From Marinobacter sp. 2_MG-2023 (GTDB lineage: Bacteria > Pseudomonadota > Gammaproteobacteria > Pseudomonadales > Oleiphilaceae), in NCBI RefSeq assembly GCF_030546935.1, contig NZ_JAUOPH010000007.1:1-64000 (forward strand): DNA of 64,000 bases. The letters run 5' to 3'. A program made the translations under genes and the position numbers. Below, piece by piece: positions 57,808-64,000 of this stretch. The notes beneath the pieces were generated by a model that made no database searches, was not told the DNA's origin, and saw only the letters and a program-made list of their open reading frames with translations. The number at the start of each line of letters is the position of its first letter. The first letter of the stretch is position 1.

Positions 57808-59061
57808 GTGCTTCAATTTATATACTCTCAGCTTATACGGTTACTGCTTCCATTTATTCTTTTGCGTTTGTGGTGGCAGGGCCGGCAGGCCCCCGAGCTG
57901 CGCCGCAATTGGGAACAGCGCCTGGGCTTCGTGCCTGGAACCCGCGGCACTGTGGTGTGGGTGCATGCCGTTTCGGTAGGCGAAACCATTGCGGCGGCCC
58001 CGATGGTGCGGCGCCTGCTTGCTCGTAACCCCGATATTACGATACTGATGACAGCCATGACGGACACAGGCCTGACACAGGCCATGAAAATGTTTGGTGA
58101 TCAGGTTCAATACGCCTACGCTCCCTACGATACCCCAGGCTCAATACGCCGTTTTCTGGACCGGACCAATCCCCGGATTTTAGTCATAATGGAAACTGAA
58201 ATCTGGCCGAATATGATACGCCAGTGCCGCTCCCGTCGTGTGCCGGTTTTCCTGATCAATGCGCGGCTTTCCGAACGGTCTGCCCGGGGTTATGAGCGAA
58301 TCAAAGGTCTTGTGGCGCCAATTGTACGCAGTATCAGCTGGGTAGCTGCCCAGGCCGAAAAAGACGCGGAGCGGTTTCGTCGAATTGGTGTTGCGGCATC
58401 CAAAGTTGCGGTAACCGGGAGTGTGAAGTTTGATGTGGATATCCCGGAAGTTGTGCGGCAGGCTTCGCTTGAACTTAAAGCATCTTTTTCTGCGCGCCCC
58501 GTATGGATTGCTGGTAGTACCCATGAGGGTGAGGATGCCCAGTTGCTGGCGGCGCACCGGCAGCTTTTAAAAAAACATCCGGGCGCCCTGCTGATTTTGG
58601 TGCCTCGCCACCCGGAACGCTTTGAATCGGTAACGGATAAAGTGGGTAAACAGGCGTTTACTCTTGCACGGCGATCTCTTGGCGAAGACCCTTCGGGTGC
58701 AGATGTTTATCTCGGAGATACCATGGGTGAGCTGATGATGCTTTACGGTGCCAGCGATGTGGCGTTTGTCGGCGGCTCTTTGATTGAACGCGGTGGTCAC
58801 AACCCTCTGGAACCAGCGGGTTGGGGGATTCCTGTCATTTCCGGGCCTCACGTTTTCAACTTTGAAACTATTTACCAGAGACTTCTTGATGACCGTGGCG
58901 TGACGATGGTTAGCGATGCTGATCAGCTTTGTCGTCGTTTGGTGGTTCTGTTTAGTGATGCTGGAGAGCGCAAGGCCAGTGGTCAGCGTGCCTTATCCGT
59001 GGTCAATAAGAATAAAGGTGCTCTGGACAGAGTGGTTGACGGAATTATCGAGCGGGTGTGA
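57808..59061 (+). CDS. waaA: Kdo transferase (lipid IVA 3-deoxy-D-manno-octulosonic acid transferase)
   Basis: WaaA adds Kdo from CMP-Kdo to lipid IVA at the inner membrane. The GTG at 57808 follows TAGGAG and gives 417 residues. An N-terminal anchor (LLLPFILLRLWWQG) is followed by the GT30 motifs VVWVHAVSVGETIAAAPMVR, ILVIMETEIWPNMIRQC and GHNPLEPAGWGIPVISGPHV. It is divergent from the LPS operon, with a gap of 120 bases. Confidence 0.96.
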   Translation: MLQFIYSQLIRLLLPFILLRLWWQGRQAPELRRNWEQRLGFVPGTRGTVVWVHAVSVGETIAAAPMVRRLLARNPDITILMTAMTDTGLTQAMKMFGDQVQYAYAPYDTPGSIRRFLDRTNPRILVIMETEIWPNMIRQCRSRRVPVFLINARLSERSARGYERIKGLVAPIVRSISWVAAQAEKDAERFRRIGVAASKVAVTGSVKFDVDIPEVVRQASLELKASFSARPVWIAGSTHEGEDAQLLAAHRQLLKKHPGALLILVPRHPERFESVTDKVGKQAFTLARRSLGEDPSGADVYLGDTMGELMMLYGASDVAFVGGSLIERGGHNPLEPAGWGIPVISGPHVFNFETIYQRLLDDRGVTMVSDADQLCRRLVVLFSDAGERKASGQRALSVVNKNKGALDRVVDGIIERV

Positions 59062-59098
59062 AGTCTCGTGAAGTCATGGTGTCTTCAGGACAGGATTC

Positions 59099-59124
59099 GG
59101 GTGGGGAGGCTTGCCCCCCACCCT
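59099..59124 (+). terminator. Hairpin between waaA and tolC
   Basis: GGGTGGGG pairs with CCCCACCC around a short AGGCTTG-containing loop, between the convergent waaA and tolC. The right flank TTTCT is T-rich, so it may terminate waaA. Confidence 0.65.
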
Positions 59125-59161
59125 TTCTCGGTCAGGTATTTGGATGACGGGCCTGTGCAGG

Positions 59162-60523
59162 TTAGCGGGAAGGGTCGTCCAGAGTCTTGTTGTCGTTTGC
59201 CAACGCTTCTATACCGGGGGCAGTGGCGCTGATCCAGTTGTTCAGCTCAATAAGGTCCCTCGGGCTGAGCGTGCCGGCAGCCTGCTTTAGTTGAAGTGTG
59301 TTGGTCACATAGTCATAACGGGCGTTGGCGTAATCATTCAGTGCCACGTAGTAGGCGCGTTCCGCATCCAGCACCTCGACGATGTTACGGGTGCCCACGT
59401 CATAGCCTGCACGGGTTGCATCCAGTGCACTGCGGCGGGAAACAATGGTTTGCTCCAGAGCGGATGCGGTTTCAACGTTATTATTAACGGTCAGGTACAG
59501 ACTGCGAGTCGTCACTTGTACGTCACGGCGCACGGTGGTCAGAGTCTCTTCCGCGACGGTCACCTGTGACCGCTGCTGGCGAACACCGGCCTGAATGCCA
59601 CCACCAGAATACAACGGGACATTCAAGGTCAGCCCAACGGTGCCTTGCGTGCCGTCGAACTGACTTGTGGTGCCGTTTGCAATGTTGGTATCACTGTAGG
59701 ACGCACTCAGGTCCAAAGTCGGATAATGTCCGGCTTTTGCTTCTTTCAGGACGGACTCGCTGGCATCAAGCTGGTAAAGGGCAGATTGAATCGACCAGTT
59801 CTGTTCCAGTGCAGTGACTTCCCAGGCTGCCGGGTCCATCGGTTCCGGACGGCTGAGAGGAAAGTTCTGGCGCAGGTTCTCCAGATCCTCGGAATATTCG
59901 CCGGTAAAACGGGCCAACTGCTCCCGGGCAATGTTTGTCTGGTTTTCTGCGGCAATTCGCAGGCTTCGGCTATCATCGTAGCTGGCACGGGCTTCGTAGA
60001 CTTCTGTAATGGCGATCAGGCCCACGTCAAATCGCTCCTGCGCCTGTTCATACTGGCGTCGGATTGCGGCTTCGCCTGCCCGTGCGGTCGTCACTGTGTC
60101 CTGCGCGCGGAGAACGTTAAAGTATGCAGTTGCGACATCAAGAATCAGTTGCTGTTGAGCCAGGTTGTATTCGGCCCGGGCAGATTCTGTTTGAAACTGG
60201 CTGGCGTCATAACGGAACCAGGTATCTGCGCGAAATAGTGGCTGGGATAGCTGGATACCGTATGACAGTTCACGGTAGCTGTAATCCGCAGTTGGACCGC
60301 CGTCGAGGTCGACCATATTGCCTTCACCGAAGGCGCCGATCTGGGGTAGCAGGAAGCTCTGGCTGACGTCACTGGCTGCTTGTTGGGCCTCAAAACTGGC
60401 GCGGGCGGCAGCAATACCGGAGTCATAGGAGAGTGCTTTCTCATAGGTCTCTACCAGGTCCATGGAAAGGGCAGGTTGTGCCACCAAGAGGCCCACGAGC
60501 CCGGAAAGCAGTCGTTTCTTCAT
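59162..60523 (-). CDS. tolC: TolC-family outer-membrane efflux channel
   Basis: TolC forms the outer-membrane exit duct for drug efflux and type I secretion. The start MKKRLLSGLVGLLVAQPALS at 60523 is a signal peptide giving 453 residues; a start six residues upstream is possible. Two homologous halves of coiled-coil helices are visible, including DASQFQTESARAEYNLAQQQ and YDVGTRNIVEVLDAERAYYV. As in E. coli it is divergent from nudF-yqiB-cpdA, separated by 269 bases. Confidence 0.95.
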   Translation of the reverse strand: MKKRLLSGLVGLLVAQPALSMDLVETYEKALSYDSGIAAARASFEAQQAASDVSQSFLLPQIGAFGEGNMVDLDGGPTADYSYRELSYGIQLSQPLFRADTWFRYDASQFQTESARAEYNLAQQQLILDVATAYFNVLRAQDTVTTARAGEAAIRRQYEQAQERFDVGLIAITEVYEARASYDDSRSLRIAAENQTNIAREQLARFTGEYSEDLENLRQNFPLSRPEPMDPAAWEVTALEQNWSIQSALYQLDASESVLKEAKAGHYPTLDLSASYSDTNIANGTTSQFDGTQGTVGLTLNVPLYSGGGIQAGVRQQRSQVTVAEETLTTVRRDVQVTTRSLYLTVNNNVETASALEQTIVSRRSALDATRAGYDVGTRNIVEVLDAERAYYVALNDYANARYDYVTNTLQLKQAAGTLSPRDLIELNNWISATAPGIEALANDNKTLDDPSR

Positions 60524-60792
60524 TGTTTCTCCTGAATTCATATGCGCTTCTGCACCCTCCCGGGGCGCTGAAAAGGAATGCCGTATCGTTCCTAGTGAGA
60601 TGGTGGTGAGGCCATTAACAGCAAGGGTACGTCAAGCCGACCGAAACAGACGGGCTATTATGGACAATTATTGCTCTCAGCTCTACATTTGCAGATTGCA
60701 TCTAGTTAGCACCCTACCCAGAAGGGCTCGCGCTTGCAATAACTGACTTCAAGCGGCTATCGTTCGAAATCCGATTCTAACCAGGATGAACA

Positions 60793-61410
60793 ATGGCCGA
60801 GCCGTTTCAGTTCAAAGTCAGTGATGTCAAAATCGAAAAACGCGAAACCGTCTTCCAGGGCTTTTTTCGAATGGACAAGTTGTGGCTGACGCATCCTCGC
60901 TTTGATGGCAAGAGCATGCCCGAGTTTACTCGCGAACTCTTCATCCGTGGTGACGCGACCTGCGTACTTCCTTATGATCCCGGTCGCGACGAGGTTGTTC
61001 TGCTTGAACAGTTTCGCCTGGGCGCACTCGGTCGAGACCAGTCTCCGTGGTTGTTGGAGTTAGTCGCTGGAATGAACGAAAATGGCGAGAGTAGTGAGGA
61101 GGTTGCTCAGAGAGAGGGTCAGGAAGAGGCAGGCCTTACCTTCAGCAAACTCGAAAAAATCTGCGATTACCTGGTTTCTCCGGGTGGAAGCACAGAAATG
61201 ATCTATCTCTATTGTGGCCAAGTCAGTACGGAGGCAGCAGGAGGCCTCTACGGGCTTGAGCATGAGCACGAAGATATTCGGGCCCACGTGGTTTCTGCAG
61301 ACGACGCCATAGCCATGATCAGTGATGGCCGAATTAATAATGCGGCTGCAATCATTGCCATCCAATGGTTGCAGCTTAACCGGGACAGATTGCGTGCAGG
61401 GTGGCAGTGA
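60793..61410 (+). CDS. nudF: ADP-ribose pyrophosphatase
   Basis: This 205-residue Nudix hydrolase has the full GX5EX7REUXEEXGU box as GMNENGESSEEVAQREGQEE with AGLTF. FYMSPGGS-like LVSPGGSTEMIYLYCG follows, characteristic of NudF-type enzymes. It cleaves ADP-ribose to AMP and ribose phosphate. The gene begins the nudF-yqiB-cpdA set, and its TGA overlaps the next ATG region. Confidence 0.95.
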   Translation: MAEPFQFKVSDVKIEKRETVFQGFFRMDKLWLTHPRFDGKSMPEFTRELFIRGDATCVLPYDPGRDEVVLLEQFRLGALGRDQSPWLLELVAGMNENGESSEEVAQREGQEEAGLTFSKLEKICDYLVSPGGSTEMIYLYCGQVSTEAAGGLYGLEHEHEDIRAHVVSADDAIAMISDGRINNAAAIIAIQWLQLNRDRLRAGWQ

Positions 61411-61424
61411 TGGGGGAGTGGACA

Positions 61425-61895
61425 ATGAAACCCAAACGCTATGTTCCGGATTTGCGCCAGTTTGGGGCTCTGTGTGAGGGGAACTACCATCGCCTTCGCA
61501 GGCTGCGCCAGTTGAGGGTGGAAGATAAGCCCTTGTGCGAAATCGAACTTTACCGGGAAAACGAGTATCTGGGCCGTGTTCGTATCGAGGTACTGCAAAC
61601 AGCCCGGTTCACTGAAACCCTCCTTCTCGAACAGACTCACAATAACGGTCGCTGGCTCAATAATCCGCAAATGACCGTTCGGGTGTATCACGATGCGGTT
61701 ATGGCAGAGGTTATCAGCTGTTATCGTGATGCCCGGATTGCACCGGTTAATGACTACCCGAATCGTTTTATGCATCACCCGGACGAAAAAGTTCAGGTGA
61801 ATGGGTTCCTCGCTGACTGGCTCGAATACTGTCTGAAGTTCGGCCACCTTCCTCTTGAACATGCCGCCTGGACAGCGGGAGAAGGCGCCGATTGA
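61425..61895 (+). CDS. yqiB: YqiB/DUF1249 family protein
   Basis: The 156-residue product starts MKPKRYVPDLRQFGALCEGN at 61425, behind GGGGGAG. Starts at 61410 or 61401 would overlap nudF. The DUF1249 motif is clear: NPQMTVRVYHDAVMAEVISC and YPNRFMHHPDEKVQVNGFLA with DWLEYCL. Function is unknown. The nudF-yqiB-cpdA order is conserved from E. coli. Confidence 0.92.
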   Translation: MKPKRYVPDLRQFGALCEGNYHRLRRLRQLRVEDKPLCEIELYRENEYLGRVRIEVLQTARFTETLLLEQTHNNGRWLNNPQMTVRVYHDAVMAEVISCYRDARIAPVNDYPNRFMHHPDEKVQVNGFLADWLEYCLKFGHLPLEHAAWTAGEGAD

Positions 61896-62130
61896 GGTTA
61901 ATGCCGCCTGGCTGGCTGAAAGTCTGCACGCACTGAGCGAGCGAGTTTGGTTGTTAAATAATGCAATATATTGCCCGGCGCATCTTCAGAATGTGACGCC
62001 GGTTCCAGTGGCAGGTGATAAATCCGGGAGCAGACAACGTACACTTGTTCTGAAACCACGGGAACCGGCTTGAAGCGAAAGCCTGTAAAACAGTTCCTCA
62101 AGTGATTGCAGCGAGAAGACCAAGGGCATA
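61896..62130 (+). other. yqiB-cpdA spacer
   Basis: These 235 bases contain only a short open frame overlapping the end of yqiB, with no recognisable product and no ribosome binding site. AAGGG before 62131 is the cpdA ribosome binding site. I see no promoter or terminator. Confidence 0.5.
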
Positions 62131-62937
62131 ATGACTCCAAAGGTAACAACCCGTCCGCTTCGGGTACTGCAGTTAACGGATCCGCACCTGATGTCCAGTG
62201 CCGATGGCGCGTTGCTGGGTGTGAATACCCGTGACAGTCTCGATGCCGTTATTGCTGAGGTGCTCAGATCCCATGGGCAGCCGGACCTGATCCTCGCCAC
62301 CGGCGACCTTGCTCAGGATGGCTCGGAAGACGCGTACCGTGATTTTGGTGACCGGCTTGCTGCGTTCAGCTGTGATTCGGCATGGATCGCAGGTAATCAT
62401 GATCATGCGACACGCCTGAATACAATTGCAGCGAACTATGGCGCGGATCACCGGCATATTGTCCAGGGCGGCTGGCAATTCATTATGTTGGACTCGTCCG
62501 TGCCCGGGAAAGTATTTGGAGAGCTTGCCGAATCCGAGCTGGAGTTTCTGGCACAAACGCTGGAGCAGCACCCGTGCTTGCCGGCTCTTGTCACCTTGCA
62601 TCACCACCCGGTGGATATTGGTGCTGAATGGATGAAAGAAATCGGCCTCAGGAATCGTGAAGAATTCTGGAAAGTGGTTGATCGTTTCCCGCAAGTTAAA
62701 ATAGTGCTGTGGGGCCATGTTCACCAGACCCATGAGCAACAGAGAAATGGCGTGCAGCTACTGGCGACGCCTTCCACCTGTATTCAGTTCACTTCCGGTT
62801 CCCGCAAGTTCTCGGTTGAGGATCAGGCTCCGGGATATCGCTGGTTCGAGTTCCAGGCCTCCGGCAGTTTCACAACGGAAGTTTGCCGGGCCCTGGATTT
62901 CGAGTTTGAACTCGATCAGAACAGCTCCGGTTACTGA
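62131..62937 (+). CDS. cpdA: 3',5'-cyclic-AMP phosphodiesterase
   Basis: CpdA hydrolyses cAMP to AMP. The 268-residue calcineurin-type protein carries all metal motifs: [42 protein letters not shown] and [10 protein letters not shown]. It is 275-residue-class like E. coli CpdA. Its stop overlaps the convergent metE stop by 7 bases. Confidence 0.95.
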   Translation: MTPKVTTRPLRVLQLTDPHLMSSADGALLGVNTRDSLDAVIAEVLRSHGQPDLILATGDLAQDGSEDAYRDFGDRLAAFSCDSAWIAGNHDHATRLNTIAANYGADHRHIVQGGWQFIMLDSSVPGKVFGELAESELEFLAQTLEQHPCLPALVTLHHHPVDIGAEWMKEIGLRNREEFWKVVDRFPQVKIVLWGHVHQTHEQQRNGVQLLATPSTCIQFTSGSRKFSVEDQAPGYRWFEFQASGSFTTEVCRALDFEFELDQNSSGY

Positions 62938-64000
62938 GTCGTTTCTGCAAGCTCTGTTGCCATGACCTCTTTGCCCTTGTTTTGCGTCCGCAGCCCACGT
63001 GCTGCTGCCACCATGGCTTTGAGTGCTGGAATTACTTCCTCCCAGCGACGGGTTTTTAGGCCGCAATCCGGGTTGACCCATAGACGTTCCGCCGGAATCC
63101 GCTCCGCAGCCTTTTCCATTAGATTTGTAACCTGCTCCGTTTGCGGGATGTTTGGTGAGTGGATGTCGTAGACCCCCGGGCCGATATCATTGGGATACTC
63201 GAAGCCCTTGAACGCATCAAGCAGTTCCATAGCCGAGCGTGACGTTTCTATGGTAATGACATCCGCATCCATGCGGGCGATGGCGCCAATGATGTCATTG
63301 AACTCCGAATAACACATGTGGGTGTGAATCTGGGTATCGTCCCGCACGCCGTTTGCGCTGATGCGGAACGCCTCTATGGCCCACTCAAGATAGGCGTTCC
63401 AGTCTGATTCACGTAACGGCAAGCCTTCGCGCAAGGCGGCCTCATCTATCTGGATAATCCCTACGCCTGATTTTTCCAGGTCCTGCACTTCTTCACGCAC
63501 GGCCAAAGCCAACTGCAAGCAAGTGTCTCTGCGCGGCTGATCGTCGCGCACGAACGACCAGTTCAGAATGGTTACGGGGCCGGTAAGCATGCCTTTCATG
63601 GGCTTGTCCGTCAGGGACTGGGCGTAGTTGATCCAGTCTACAGTCATGGCGTTAGGGCGGGAGATGTCACCAAATAGAATCGGAGGTTTCACGCAACGGG
63701 AACCGTAGGATTGCACCCAGCCAAAACGGCTGAAAACATAGCCCTCGAGTTGCTCGCCGAAATACTCCACCATGTCGTTACGTTCGGCTTCGCCGTGTAC
63801 CAGTACGTCCAGTCCAAGCGCCTCCTGTTGCTTAACACAGTAGGCGATTTCTTCATGAATTCGCGCGGTGTAATCCTGCTGGCCCAGGTTGCCTAGACGG
63901 AACTCTTTGCGTACCTCACGGATTTCTGGTGTTTGGGGAAAAGAGCCAATGGTGGTCGTTGGGTAGGCTGGCAGTTGAAATCGTTCTTTCTGCAGCCGGG
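62931..64000 (-). CDS. metE: Cobalamin-independent methionine synthase, 3' part (cut by window end)
   Basis: MetE transfers a methyl group from methyltetrahydropteroyl-triglutamate to homocysteine. The visible 356 residues are the C-terminal catalytic domain, with [40 protein letters not shown], the zinc-ligand His and Cys in [10 protein letters not shown], and [13 protein letters not shown]. The reading frame continues beyond 64000, so the N-terminal half and start lie outside. Confidence 0.96.
   Translation of the reverse strand, partial: RLQKERFQLPAYPTTTIGSFPQTPEIREVRKEFRLGNLGQQDYTARIHEEIAYCVKQQEALGLDVLVHGEAERNDMVEYFGEQLEGYVFSRFGWVQSYGSRCVKPPILFGDISRPNAMTVDWINYAQSLTDKPMKGMLTGPVTILNWSFVRDDQPRRDTCLQLALAVREEVQDLEKSGVGIIQIDEAALREGLPLRESDWNAYLEWAIEAFRISANGVRDDTQIHTHMCYSEFNDIIGAIARMDADVITIETSRSAMELLDAFKGFEYPNDIGPGVYDIHSPNIPQTEQVTNLMEKAAERIPAERLWVNPDCGLKTRRWEEVIPALKAMVAAARGLRTQNKGKEVMATELAETTQ

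Noticed and set aside
61855..62073. Small 72-residue frame overlapping the end of yqiB
   Set aside because: It has no ribosome binding site or recognisable family and overlaps a good gene.
1..64000. tRNA, rRNA, CRISPR array or prophage
   Set aside because: No cloverleaf, true rRNA gene, regular spaced repeats, integrase or phage structural gene was seen; the 23S-like string is under 30 bases.

Overview
The window is a chromosomal segment of a Gram-negative gammaproteobacterium. The ribosomal proteins, the UvrA/YajR-like MFS/Ssb order, the TolC-NudF-YqiB-CpdA block and the LPS-core genes look most like Marinobacter or a close marine relative; this genus call rests on recognition of protein families, not on a database search. 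There is no sign of a prophage, integrative element, CRISPR array, tRNA or rRNA gene.

Layout. Positions 1-14050 hold the end of tuf and the complete S10, spc and alpha ribosomal protein operons (rpsJ to rplQ, with secY, rpmJ and rpoA), all on the plus strand. From 14051 to 25080 come a palindrome, uvrA (-), a YajR-type MFS transporter and ssb (+), an orphan ParA-like ATPase (-), and the nitrogen-control genes ntrC, ntrB and glnA (-), with a small DUF4124 envelope protein between ntrB and glnA. From 25460 to 38490 are typA, pip, dtd, two tandem porins, a CYTH phosphatase, a K+ channel with an RCK domain (-), glnE, ilvE and a DUF6165 gene.

From 38577 to 59070 is a large LPS-core and surface-glycan locus. 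It begins with a GT9 heptosyltransferase, KdkA and an O-antigen ligase/polymerase-like membrane protein. A plus-strand cassette follows (41991-47250): a pyruvate-type HMGL aldolase fused to a GT-like domain, a KdsB-like CMP-sugar synthetase, a GT29 sialyltransferase-like protein, a HAD phosphatase and a ParB-fold-like small protein. A long minus-strand operon (57687 down to 47262) then carries two LpxL-type acyltransferases, an ELM1-like protein, four GT4 and one GT2 glycosyltransferases, a YrbL-like kinase-fold protein and ManC. WaaA (Kdo transferase) is divergent from this operon. The window ends with tolC (-), nudF-yqiB-cpdA (+) and the 3' part of metE (-).

How the genes work together. Nitrogen control is unusually complete here: GlnA carries the adenylylation tyrosine, GlnE adenylylates it, and NtrB/NtrC respond to nitrogen. 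Sigma-54 promoter motifs are visible upstream of both glnA and ntrBC, and a near-perfect NtrC box lies upstream of ntrBC. The LPS locus couples Kdo transfer and Kdo phosphorylation with heptose addition, core extension, acylation and ligation.

The most interesting candidate for an undescribed system is the 41991-47250 cassette. It looks like a self-contained route to make, activate and transfer a 3-deoxy-2-ulosonic acid through a pyruvate aldolase instead of a PEP-dependent synthase. A second unusual feature is a 23S-rRNA-like element just upstream of rplC, which may be an autogenous control site.
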